From JANSWP01 sp041941305 (GTDB lineage Bacteria > Bacteroidota > Bacteroidia > Chitinophagales > Saprospiraceae), in NCBI GenBank assembly GCA_041941305.1, contig JBGTQJ010000018.1:1-64000 (forward strand): a stretch of DNA of 64,000 bases. The letters are read 5' to 3'. The notes below the pieces were generated by a model. It worked only from the letters and a program-made list of their open reading frames with translations, had not been told where the DNA came from and searched no databases. Position 1 is the first letter of the stretch, and each line of letters begins with the position of its first letter. Below, piece by piece: positions 25,217 through 33,198 of the stretch. Position numbers and translations under genes: made by a program.

Positions 25217-26974
25217 ATGAAATATTTAAACATCATTTTGCTCCTCTTGTTTTCAAACTTGTTGATTTCCCAAAGTACCCGAATTTTACTGGATGGACAT
25301 TTTTCAGATTGGGATAATGTTTCAGTGGCACATACAGATTCAAATGGGGATGATGGATGGTCTAATATCGATTTTGGGAAAATTTGGATTACCAATGATG
25401 AGCAATATTTGTTTATCCGAATTGAGACAGGTAGTGAATTCAATTTGCAAAGTGACAATACGGTGACCTTATACATTGATACAGATCAAAATCCAAATAC
25501 CGGCAGACCCTTCAATGGAATTGGTGCTGAATTGACATACGTTTTTGGAGAAAGATTTGGCATTGCCCGCTTCAATAATTTCAATTATTTCATAGACCAT
25601 ATTGATATAAATTTGGTATCTGGACCAACGGTAGCAGGCACCCAATTTGAAATAGCCATCGACAAAAATACTCAGATTAGTAGTTTTGATTTGTTTCCAG
25701 ACAACTCCGTCACCCTTGCGTTTCAGGATGACATTTCCAATGGAGACCAATTGCCAAACCAGTCTGGTGGGATAAACTACACTTTTTCAGATGATCCAAT
25801 TTCAGACCTGCCTGCATTTGGTATTGCCAAACCAGCCGGAGAAACCTTCAGGGCCATCTCCTATAACGTGTTACAGGATGGTTTTTTTGATTCCTTTAAA
25901 GAAGACGAATTTGAAAGGATACTTCAAGCTTTGGATCCAGATATCATCGGTTTCCAGGAAATTTATAGCCATACTTCCAACCAAATTAAAAACCAGGTAG
26001 AATCTATGCTGCCATCGAGTGGGGGAGCACAATGGTATCACAGCAAGGTCAATCCCGACATTGCAATTGTGAGCCGTTTCCCTATTAAACAGGCATTCAT
26101 CATAGGCGGGGCAAATGGAGGTGCCAATGGCGCTTTCCTGTTGGAATTGCCAGCTCCGTTTAATTCCGAATTGTTATTTATTAATGCACATACCCCCTGT
26201 TGTGATAATGATAATGCAAGGCAATTTGAAATAGATGCGATGATGGCTTTTGTCAGAGATGCCAAAGCAGGGAATGGACCCATGCCCATTGATGATAAAA
26301 CACCCATTATTGTGATGGGAGATATGAATCTGGTGGGAAGCAAAGAAAACCTGGAGACCTTGATTACGGGAAATATAGTCAACCAGGGCACTTTTGGTGC
26401 TTCCTTTGCACCCGATTGGGATGGCTCAGAATTTGAAGATTTACTTCCTTTTGCCACCAATACTCCAATGGCATTTACCTGGCACGATCAATTCAGCTCT
26501 TTTTCACCTGGTAGATTGGATGGTATATTTTATTCAGGCTCGGTTTTAAAGAAAAAAAATGCCTTTACCCTTTTTACTTCCGCTTTGTCTGATCAACTGC
26601 TGACTACCTACAATCTTAAGGTCGATGACACCGCTATTGCCTCTGACCACCTGCCTTTGGTAGCAGATTTTGAAATCAATAAAACCAGTTCAACCGCTTC
26701 GCCTTCCAAATGGGAAAATGTAGATTTAAAGGTTTTTCCAAATCCTACCCCCAACAATTTTACTATCAAATGCGTATTACCTAAGTCGTCCAGGGTAAAA
26801 ATAACCATGCATGATGTTTTGGGCAAACCCTTGATGACGATTTTCGAAGGAGAAAAAACTTTCGGTGAGCATGTTTTTGAAGCAAAAAACGTAGCATTTC
26901 CGAATGGCTTGTATCTGATTCAGGTTGATTCTGATTTTGGAAATTATTTTTCCACAATCCTGATTCAACACTAG
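25217..26974 (+). CDS. Secreted endonuclease/exonuclease/phosphatase-family protein with T9SS domain
   Basis: A signal peptide (MKYLNIILLLLFSNLLIS) leads to an N-terminal beta-sandwich domain (about 25-195, ILLDGHFSDW, VTLYIDTDQNPNTG). Then comes an EEP-fold catalytic domain (about 205-480) with Asn in ISYNVLQ, Glu in IGFQEIY, INAHTPCC, VMGDMNLVGS and the terminal ASDHLPLVADF. These are the Mg-dependent phosphodiesterase residues shared by DNase I, sphingomyelinases and inositol phosphatases, so the substrate cannot be fixed. The last 80 residues (VFPNPTPNNFTIKC ... FPNGLYLIQVDSD) are a type A T9SS sorting domain, so the protein should be secreted or held at the cell surface. It may scavenge extracellular phosphate or nucleic acid. 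Confidence 0.9.
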   Translation: MKYLNIILLLLFSNLLISQSTRILLDGHFSDWDNVSVAHTDSNGDDGWSNIDFGKIWITNDEQYLFIRIETGSEFNLQSDNTVTLYIDTDQNPNTGRPFNGIGAELTYVFGERFGIARFNNFNYFIDHIDINLVSGPTVAGTQFEIAIDKNTQISSFDLFPDNSVTLAFQDDISNGDQLPNQSGGINYTFSDDPISDLPAFGIAKPAGETFRAISYNVLQDGFFDSFKEDEFERILQALDPDIIGFQEIYSHTSNQIKNQVESMLPSSGGAQWYHSKVNPDIAIVSRFPIKQAFIIGGANGGANGAFLLELPAPFNSELLFINAHTPCCDNDNARQFEIDAMMAFVRDAKAGNGPMPIDDKTPIIVMGDMNLVGSKENLETLITGNIVNQGTFGASFAPDWDGSEFEDLLPFATNTPMAFTWHDQFSSFSPGRLDGIFYSGSVLKKKNAFTLFTSALSDQLLTTYNLKVDDTAIASDHLPLVADFEINKTSSTASPSKWENVDLKVFPNPTPNNFTIKCVLPKSSRVKITMHDVLGKPLMTIFEGEKTFGEHVFEAKNVAFPNGLYLIQVDSDFGNYFSTILIQH

Positions 26975-27005
26975 TTGGTTTACTCGATTTTACAATTTCT
27001 TAACT

Positions 27006-27013
27006 TACCTTTG
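27006..27013 (+). promoter_or_regulatory. Promoter -7 box (TACCTTTG) directly before folK
   Basis: TACCTTTG ends 7 bp before the folK ATG at 27021. As for the helicase, this predicts a leaderless or near-leaderless transcript. Confidence 0.6.
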
Positions 27014-27020
27014 AGCCGCT

Positions 27021-27557
27021 ATGGATGAGCTTACTACCGTTTTTTTGCATACAGGCAGCAACCTGGGAGACCGAATTGAAAACTTGCGTCGAGTCAATGA
27101 AAGGATCGATCTCCGCATTGGAAATATCATTCAAAAATCAGGTCTGTATGAGACAGAAGCCTGGGGAGTGACCGACCAACCAGATTATGTCAACCAGGCA
27201 CTGGAGGTGACGACAATCTTGAATCCATTGGAACTTCTGGATTGTATATTCGAAATAGAGCATGAGATGGGCAGAATTAGAAAAACAAAGTGGGGTTCCA
27301 GAGTAATTGATATTGATATACTCTTTTATGGCGATGCAATTATTGATTTGCCAAATCTGACTATTCCTCATCCAAGAATCCATAAAAGAAATTTTGTTTT
27401 AGTTCCCTTGATGGACATTGCGGCTGAAAGGATACATCCAAAATATGGAAAAACGATAGCGCAACTTTTGATTGAAACCAAAGACGAATGTGAGGTAAGA
27501 CCATTGAGCAACGAACATCAAATTTTTGAAGTGGGAACACTGGACTTGCTACAATAA
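27021..27557 (+). CDS. folK: 2-amino-4-hydroxy-6-hydroxymethyldihydropteridine pyrophosphokinase
   Basis: FolK transfers pyrophosphate from ATP to 6-hydroxymethyl-7,8-dihydropterin in folate synthesis. Family signatures are clear: LHTGSNLGDRIENL at the start, YETEAWGVTDQPDYVNQAL, IEHEMGRIRKTKWGSRVIDID with the metal-binding Asp pair, here split as IEHEMGRIRKTKWGSR and VIDIDILFYG, and TIPHPRIHKRNFVLVPL. At 178 residues it is slightly longer than the minimal enzyme. It is followed 28 bp later by the deoxynucleoside kinase on the same strand, and the two probably form an operon, a pairing seen in other Bacteroidota. Confidence 0.95.
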   Translation: MDELTTVFLHTGSNLGDRIENLRRVNERIDLRIGNIIQKSGLYETEAWGVTDQPDYVNQALEVTTILNPLELLDCIFEIEHEMGRIRKTKWGSRVIDIDILFYGDAIIDLPNLTIPHPRIHKRNFVLVPLMDIAAERIHPKYGKTIAQLLIETKDECEVRPLSNEHQIFEVGTLDLLQ

Positions 27558-27585
27558 AGCTCCTTTGGAAAACTTTGAACAAACA

Positions 27586-28242
27586 ATGCCCAACCCTTTT
27601 CCACATAGTTTTATAGCCATTGAAGGCAATATTGGTGCTGGTAAAACGACCTTTTGCAATATGATTTCCGAAGAATATGGCTGTCATTTGATTTTAGAAC
27701 AATTTACCGACAACCCATTCCTGCCTTATTTTTATGAAAATCAGGAGCGATACGCTTTCCCAGTTGAGTTGTTTTTTATGACTGAGCGGCATAAGCAGCT
27801 GCAGGAGTTGTTATCTCAGGGGCAGTTATTCCAGGATTTGATTGTGTCGGATTATTTTTTCATCAAAACACTGCTCTTTGCCAAGAACAATTTGAATGCA
27901 GAAGAATATCGTCTTTTTCAGCGCCTGTTTCATGTCCTGAATGCTACTTTCCGGAAACCAGATTTATTGGTTTACCTGCATCGATCTGTTGAAAATTTGC
28001 TCAAGAATATTCGAAAGCGCGGGAGGGATTTTGAAAAGGAAATCAAGTCGGAATACTTGCAGTCATTACAATCTGCGTATTTTGAATACTTTAAAACGGA
28101 GCAGGATATCCCGATTTTGGTTATAGATTTAGAAGATTTGAGCTTTGCTCGTGAAAGTGTTATTTTTGAAAACGTGGTTAATCTGATCAGGCAGGATTAT
28201 CCTAAGGGATTGAATCGGGTAAATTTGTTGGAGGTCGTATAG
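27586..28242 (+). CDS. Deoxynucleoside kinase family protein
   Basis: The protein phosphorylates deoxynucleosides (dAdo/dGuo-type salvage) using ATP. Walker A is IEGNIGAGKTTFC near the N-terminus. The LID-like Arg segment NIRKRGRDFEKEI and the motif SDYFFIKTLLFAKNNL, corresponding to the DR(Y/S) region, are present. Start 27586 (MPNPFPHSF) was chosen because the longer frame overlaps the folK end without conserved sequence. The resulting 218 residues is the usual size. It probably forms an operon with folK. Which deoxynucleoside is preferred cannot be read from the sequence. Confidence 0.9.
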   Translation: MPNPFPHSFIAIEGNIGAGKTTFCNMISEEYGCHLILEQFTDNPFLPYFYENQERYAFPVELFFMTERHKQLQELLSQGQLFQDLIVSDYFFIKTLLFAKNNLNAEEYRLFQRLFHVLNATFRKPDLLVYLHRSVENLLKNIRKRGRDFEKEIKSEYLQSLQSAYFEYFKTEQDIPILVIDLEDLSFARESVIFENVVNLIRQDYPKGLNRVNLLEVV

Positions 28243-28244
28243 CA

Positions 28245-29042
28245 CTACTTTTTTCTAACCACAAAACCCTTTCCCACTGAATGCTTCATTTTTCCAAATA
28301 AGCCATCATCAATTCTAATTATTAAATCTGTTAGTTTTACCAAAAATGGCTCGTTTAAAGAAGGCCGCAATTTCATTTTCTTTTCTTCCTGACCAGAGAG
28401 GTTTCCCGAATTCTCCTTGAAAATGCTTTGGATGATACCCGTCCAATACATCTCCAAAAGCGCCACCAAATAGCCGCTTAGATTTTTTTCCTTCAATACT
28501 TCTAAACCATATTCTGATGCCCAGGATTTGAAATCTTCTCCATTGAGGAGGTACTCATGTCCAAAAGCATAAGCCCCCTGGGGAATTTTTTTAGAGGAAA
28601 AAAAACTCAAAATTCGATTGATGGGATCATAGGTCCAGGGAAAGTGGATTTGTGGAAAGGTAATAAAAGCCAATCCGCCGGGATTTAATGTTCTGGAAAT
28701 TTCTTCAGTCATCCGTTTGGGCTCACCCACATGTTCCATCACGTCGACAGAAACGATCAAATCAAATTCATTTTTCGGAAAACTCAAATCGAGGGCATTT
28801 TCTACCTGATAAGTAACCGTTTTGAGGTTTTCATTCAATTGTTTTGCAAAAGCAATGTCATTCTCGTTGATATCGCATGCGATTACCTGCTTACAACCCC
28901 GGGCAATCATCGGATCGTAATCTCCCTCACCAGTACCTAAGTTCAAAGCCTTCTCAAAGTTTTTCTTTTCAAATTCTTTAAGACAGTCTCTTATAAACAA
29001 GTAGCGATTTCGATATGTGGGAAAAAGTAGTTTGTAGTTCAT
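28245..29042 (-). CDS. Class I SAM-dependent methyltransferase
   Basis: The 265-residue protein has the Rossmann methyltransferase motifs: motif I LNLGTGEGDYDP, the acidic residue of motif II in VIACDINEND, post-I VENALDLSFP, DLIVSVDVMEHV (motif IV) and LNPGGLAFITFP. The DVMEHVGEP stretch is typical of the Methyltransf_11 group that includes UbiE/ubiquinone-type and small-molecule or lipid-linked sugar methyltransferases. The acceptor is unknown. It ends 2 bp from the convergent deoxynucleoside kinase stop. Upstream lie a MITE-like element and a glycosyltransferase gene on the same strand, so it may act on a cell-surface glycan or lipid. Confidence 0.85.
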   Translation of the reverse strand: MNYKLLFPTYRNRYLFIRDCLKEFEKKNFEKALNLGTGEGDYDPMIARGCKQVIACDINENDIAFAKQLNENLKTVTYQVENALDLSFPKNEFDLIVSVDVMEHVGEPKRMTEEISRTLNPGGLAFITFPQIHFPWTYDPINRILSFFSSKKIPQGAYAFGHEYLLNGEDFKSWASEYGLEVLKEKNLSGYLVALLEMYWTGIIQSIFKENSGNLSGQEEKKMKLRPSLNEPFLVKLTDLIIRIDDGLFGKMKHSVGKGFVVRKK

Positions 29043-29065
29043 TCTTTTTTAATGATGGATGATAA

Positions 29066-29224
29066 GTAACGACGAAAAAATAACCTATCGATTTCAAGCC
29101 GATCTTATGCCGCTATACTTCATCTCTTATCAGTCGCGTAGCCTCCGGCTATGCTCCTTCTTCGTTCTTCGTCTAGCATCAAAATCTCTGGCTTGAAATC
29201 GAAACCTTATTTTTTCGTCGTTAC
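29066..29224. mobile_element. 159-bp MITE-like element with 35-bp terminal inverted repeats
   Basis: The left end 29066-29100 (GTAACGACGAAAAAATAACC onward) and right end 29190-29224 match at 32 of 35 positions when folded. The flanks carry TAA on both sides, a possible 3-bp target duplication. The core has no gene. It lies within a TGATGAA heptamer tract, which continues on both sides. Confidence 0.75.
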
Positions 29225-29275
29225 TAAATGATAAATGATGAATGTTTTCATCATTCATCATTCATTATTCATCCT
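29225..29275. repeat. TGATGAA heptamer array
   Basis: TAAATGATAAATGATGAATG is followed by TCATCATTCATCATTCATTA, two inverted halves of a 7-bp unit. It overlaps the last codons of the glycosyltransferase gene. The left remnant of the same tract (AATGATGGATGATAA) precedes the MITE-like element. Confidence 0.7.
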
Positions 29276-31525
29276 CTCCAAAGCTCTCAAAAACTTCTGT
29301 GCCCGCTCCGTTTCTCCTCTGCTTTCCAATATAGAAGCGGCCAGGCGGTATGCGGGCTTGAAGTTGGGAGCAGCTTTGATGGCATCCATGGTATTTTCAT
29401 AGGCGCTTTTAGGATCATTGAATGATAAAAGCAATAAAGCCATTTGGTAATAACCGGGTGCGAATTTCGGATTTATTTCTGTAGTTTTTCTGAATTGCAC
29501 AAATGCTTCTTCCTGATTCCCTAATTCTAAATTTGCAAATGCTTTTTGGAACCAGGCATTGGTATTTTCCGGAGCAACTTCCAATGCCTTATCAGCCGCT
29601 TTGATGACTTCCGAAAATTGTTCCAAATTGCTATGTGCATTGGCTTTTTTGAGCCAGGCCAGTTCATTGTCCGGGTGATGGTTTAATTCCCGTTCATAAA
29701 GGGAAATAGCCTTTTTGTAGTCTTCTGCCAGGTAAGCCTTTTCTGCCTCAAAAATGGTTTTGTCGCTGCCATCTTCAATTGCCAAAATAGCAGTGCTGCC
29801 ACTATTGAAAATGACCATGGCTTTTGAATTTGGCCAAGTACCGTTCTGCAAATGAGGGGCTTTGATAAATCGGGAGGGAAACAACCCATAATCCCAATTC
29901 TTTTCATATCGCTGATTAAATGGGGTGTAAATAACTTTTACTTTGCCACCATATTTTTTGCCCAATAAAACCTTTAAAGGGTAGTAAAAGGTAGAAGCAA
30001 TCGTCACCGTATCTGGCATCTCTGGACTGATCTTTTTTTCTTGTTCCAACCATTCCACTCCTTTTTTGATGCTCAAACCCCAGTAATCTGTTTCAAAATG
30101 TCCAAATGCATTTTTTACACCCCCACTTAAAGGATTGGAATAAATATAGGGATAGAGGTGATTTTGGAAGATGAAATAAGCAGGTTCGAGTACCATCAAA
30201 CCCATAATCCCATAAAGCACAGCTTTTATTTTAGATGATTCAATGACTCTTTCCAGGTAAACCCAATACACAGCAGCCAGAACAATCATAGGAGGGTAAA
30301 TAAAAATCAAATGCCGCCATCCATCATGTAAAATAGCATTGGAAATCAAAACATAAATAAGTGGAAATAAAAATGCGAATAGACAAATAATGAGTGGCAA
30401 AGGACTATAAATGGTTAAGATTCTTTTAAACATAATTAGGCACCCCAAAATTCCAATCAGCGCAAAAACCGGAATGGTTTTCCATAACCACGAAATGGGA
30501 TAGATCCAACTTGTGGCATCTGACATTATATTTTCTCCACCATGCAATAGACGTATGCGGGTACCCAATTTTGAAAATTCTGATAGGGCCTCAAAAGTAT
30601 GTGCAATGGGATTGGATAAACCGTAGGGCCAGAAAAGGAGGGCAAGGGAAAAGCTGGCAAGTGAAACAAGCAGGATGTTTTTTACAAGTTGTTGGTAATT
30701 GGGTTGTGTGTTGTGGGCTTGCCCCTTTGGGGTTGTGTGTTGTGCTCCTTTGAGGTTATGGGTTTTATGGGGCTTATTTCTTTTTTGCAACCACAGATAA
30801 ATAAATCCAAAAACAATCAAATAATATATCAATAAGACCCCGCCGATTCGAGTAGCTGTTGCCAATGCGATGCCCAATATCATTCCCACCAGGATTTTCC
30901 TGCTGACTTTGGGTTGATTCTTGAAAAAAAGGACCATAAAATACAGGGCTATTGAAAAACCAGCTGCAAAGGGGATGTCTTTTGGGTTCATTAGGGTATG
31001 CCCAATAAACCTGGGTGAAACGAAGAGAAAGAGCATCGCTAGAATTCCAGCACGCCATCCCGCAATTTCTTTGGCTAATAATCCAGTAAATAAAATTGCC
31101 AAAAGTCCAAAAATTGCATTAAACAAATGCCGAATTTGGTGGTATGTCCAGTCGGAAGGTTCTAGTCCAAAAGCAGCATTTACCAAACCAGTGGCCACAT
31201 CAAAAAAACCTCCATATAGGTGCATCCTGCCTTTTTCGATAAACAGAGCTGCCTTATCGGCTCCAAAAGAACTATAATAATTGACCAGTTTTTGGGAGTA
31301 ATCATTTTGGTATTCGTCATCTGCATTGATGCCACTTTGGATTGCAAGTGCAAGCGTAAGTATGGCAAAAAACAGGAATGCCGCATAAAAATGTTTTTGA
31401 ACCAACGGTTGTTTTTGGGAGAAAGCCCTGGATCTGAAAGGTGGAAAGCTTGTATGGTTAGAAGTTTGCGTTGGTACTGATTTCTTTTTATTCTGATGTT
31501 CGCTATTTCGTTTTTTTTGGCTCAT
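29258..31525 (-). CDS. PMT/GT39-like integral membrane glycosyltransferase with C-terminal TPRs
   Basis: The 755-residue protein has about ten membrane helices over residues 45-480 and the acidic first-loop motif INADDEYQNDY typical of GT-C fold, dolichyl- or undecaprenyl-phosphate-sugar-dependent enzymes (PMT_2/GT39). A second luminal motif, HTLMNPKDIPFAAGF, fits the family. The last 160 residues form four or five TPRs (AYLAEDYKKAISLYEREL, AWLKKANAHSNLEQF). It probably glycosylates proteins or a surface polymer on the periplasmic side. Residues about 252-278 (KTHNLKGAQHTTPKGQAHNT) form a low-complexity loop encoded by repeat-like DNA at 30690-30775. The gene end overlaps a heptamer array. 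Confidence 0.8.
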   Translation of the reverse strand: MSQKKRNSEHQNKKKSVPTQTSNHTSFPPFRSRAFSQKQPLVQKHFYAAFLFFAILTLALAIQSGINADDEYQNDYSQKLVNYYSSFGADKAALFIEKGRMHLYGGFFDVATGLVNAAFGLEPSDWTYHQIRHLFNAIFGLLAILFTGLLAKEIAGWRAGILAMLFLFVSPRFIGHTLMNPKDIPFAAGFSIALYFMVLFFKNQPKVSRKILVGMILGIALATATRIGGVLLIYYLIVFGFIYLWLQKRNKPHKTHNLKGAQHTTPKGQAHNTQPNYQQLVKNILLVSLASFSLALLFWPYGLSNPIAHTFEALSEFSKLGTRIRLLHGGENIMSDATSWIYPISWLWKTIPVFALIGILGCLIMFKRILTIYSPLPLIICLFAFLFPLIYVLISNAILHDGWRHLIFIYPPMIVLAAVYWVYLERVIESSKIKAVLYGIMGLMVLEPAYFIFQNHLYPYIYSNPLSGGVKNAFGHFETDYWGLSIKKGVEWLEQEKKISPEMPDTVTIASTFYYPLKVLLGKKYGGKVKVIYTPFNQRYEKNWDYGLFPSRFIKAPHLQNGTWPNSKAMVIFNSGSTAILAIEDGSDKTIFEAEKAYLAEDYKKAISLYERELNHHPDNELAWLKKANAHSNLEQFSEVIKAADKALEVAPENTNAWFQKAFANLELGNQEEAFVQFRKTTEINPKFAPGYYQMALLLLSFNDPKSAYENTMDAIKAAPNFKPAYRLAASILESRGETERAQKFLRALERMNNE
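30690..30775. repeat. In-frame GTTGTG-type repeat tract inside the glycosyltransferase gene
   Basis: The plus strand shows GGGTTGTGTGTTGTGGGCTT, the palindrome GCCCCTTTGGGG and then GTTGTGTGTTGTGCTCC. This looks like a short repeat insertion that encodes a hydrophilic loop between two membrane helices without breaking the frame. Confidence 0.55.
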
Positions 31526-31567
31526 TCAACATTCAAATATTGCGAGCGAAGATAGGGAAAGATTTTG

Positions 31568-31665
31568 AGGATGCGGGTTGCGGGGTGCGGGTATGCGGGG
31601 TGACGGGGTGGGTTAAGTACACCTCCTCAATCCGTCACCTCGCACCCCGCAACCCGCAACCCACA
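31568..31665. repeat. GC-rich heptamer array with inverted arms (TGCGGGN family)
   Basis: The left arm (31568-31613) repeats GATGCGGGTTGCGGGGTGCG-type units. The right arm (31631-31665) carries the complement (CACCCCGCAACCCGCAACCC). It is far GC-richer than the flanking DNA and lies between the divergent glycosyltransferase and aminotransferase genes. Confidence 0.8.
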
Positions 31666-31744
31666 AAAACATCTTTTTTTTCAAAAAATAAAAAACTTCA
31701 TTTTTGGCTTCCCGTTTGCTATTGCATGATGCAATTAAACTTCG

Positions 31745-31752
31745 TACGTTTG
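31745..31752 (+). promoter_or_regulatory. Promoter -7 box (TACGTTTG) of the aminotransferase
   Basis: TACGTTTG matches TAnnTTTG, with a TTGC about 20 bp upstream as a possible -33 partner. The leader to the ATG at 31864 would be about 105 nt. Confidence 0.55.
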
Positions 31753-31863
31753 CGGAATTTTTGAATACAACCGTCCTGACCCAATAATTCTGAAATAATA
31801 GAAAGACTAGATTGTAGAACTACAATTGTAAATCGCCCTATAGGGGTAAATAAATCGTTTCAC

Positions 31864-33069
31864 ATGCACACAGCAACCTACCCTCTTTCCCGTAGAGTTC
31901 AAAATATGGCAGAATCTGCCACTATCAAAATGGCTCAAATGGCTCGCGACCTGCGTGCAAAAGGGCATGATGTCATTTCTTTGAGTTTAGGGGAACCAGA
32001 TTTTGATACCCCTCAGCACATTAAAGATGCTGCCAAAAAAGCTTTGGATGACGGCTATACCAAATACACTCCAGTACCAGGCTTGGTAGAACTAAGAGAA
32101 GCCATTGTGGAGAAATTTAAACGCGATAATGATTTGGATTTTACAACCAATCAAATTGTCGTGAGCAATGGCGCCAAACAATCCATTGCCAATTTATGCC
32201 TGGCATTGCTGGATGAAGGAGACGAGGTGATTATATTCACCCCTTATTGGGTATCTTATTATGAAATAGTCAAGTTGGGCGGTGGAATTCCCGTAACTGT
32301 TAAGGCAGGCATTGAACAGGACTTCAAAGTCGCACCAACGCAAGTTGATGATGCCATCAACAACAAAACCAAGCTCATTATATTTTCCTCACCTTGCAAC
32401 CCAACTGGTTCGGTCTATACCTATGAGGAGTTGGAAGCCATAGCCAATGTTATTGCTAAATATGACGATATTTTCATCATATCAGATGAAATATATGAAT
32501 ACATTAACTTTACTGGTAAGCACGCCAGTATAGGGGCTGTTCCCTCGGTGAAAGACAGAACAATTACAGTAAATGGCTTTGCGAAGGGATTTGCAATGAC
32601 CGGATGGCGTCTGGGCTACATCGGTGCTCCTGAGTGGATTGCAAAAGCCTGTGCCAAAATTCAAGGTCAATTCACCTCCGGCGCCAATGCATTTGGGCAA
32701 AAAGCTGCCGCTGATGCCCTTATGGCGGATATGACGCCAACCCACGAAATGAGAAAAGCCTTTTTGCAAAGGAGAAATATGGTCATTGACTTATTAGGTG
32801 ACATTCCAGGTATCAAAGTGAATCGCCCTCCTGGTGCTTTCTATATTTTCCCTGACATCAGTGCATTCTTTGGAAAAAGCCATGGAGATTGGACCATTGA
32901 AAATTCGGATGATTTTTGTGAGTATCTTTTGATGGAAGCTCATGTGGCAGTTGTGACTGGCAGTGCTTTTGGAGCACCGAATTGTTTTCGGTTTTCTTAT
33001 GCGGCATCAGAGGAGCAATTGAAGGAGGCAATCAGGAGAATTGGGTTAGCTGTCATTAAATTGAGTTAA
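31864..33069 (+). CDS. aspC: Class I pyridoxal-phosphate aminotransferase (aspartate aminotransferase type)
   Basis: The enzyme transfers amino groups between aspartate (or related amino acids) and 2-oxoglutarate. The class Ib fold-type I signatures are LSLGEPDFDTP, YTPVPGLVELREAI, SSPCNPTGSVY, IISDEIYEYI and the PLP-Lys motif NGFAKGFAMTGWRLGY, with Lys at residue 241. The C-terminal FRFSYA holds the carboxylate-binding Arg. At 401 residues it is of normal length, and it stands as a single gene. Close relatives include prephenate- and kynurenine-type aminotransferases, so aspartate as main substrate is probable but not certain. Confidence 0.9.
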   Translation: MHTATYPLSRRVQNMAESATIKMAQMARDLRAKGHDVISLSLGEPDFDTPQHIKDAAKKALDDGYTKYTPVPGLVELREAIVEKFKRDNDLDFTTNQIVVSNGAKQSIANLCLALLDEGDEVIIFTPYWVSYYEIVKLGGGIPVTVKAGIEQDFKVAPTQVDDAINNKTKLIIFSSPCNPTGSVYTYEELEAIANVIAKYDDIFIISDEIYEYINFTGKHASIGAVPSVKDRTITVNGFAKGFAMTGWRLGYIGAPEWIAKACAKIQGQFTSGANAFGQKAAADALMADMTPTHEMRKAFLQRRNMVIDLLGDIPGIKVNRPPGAFYIFPDISAFFGKSHGDWTIENSDDFCEYLLMEAHVAVVTGSAFGAPNCFRFSYAASEEQLKEAIRRIGLAVIKLS

Positions 33070-33198
33070 TATTCCAAAATAGAGAAATAGGTTCCAAAAA
33101 GAGGAACCTATTCCAGATAAGAATCATGATATTCAATGGGTGCAAAACATGATTTCCTTTGTAATTCTTTCCTAAAAAGTGTAATGGGTAGGGAAAAG

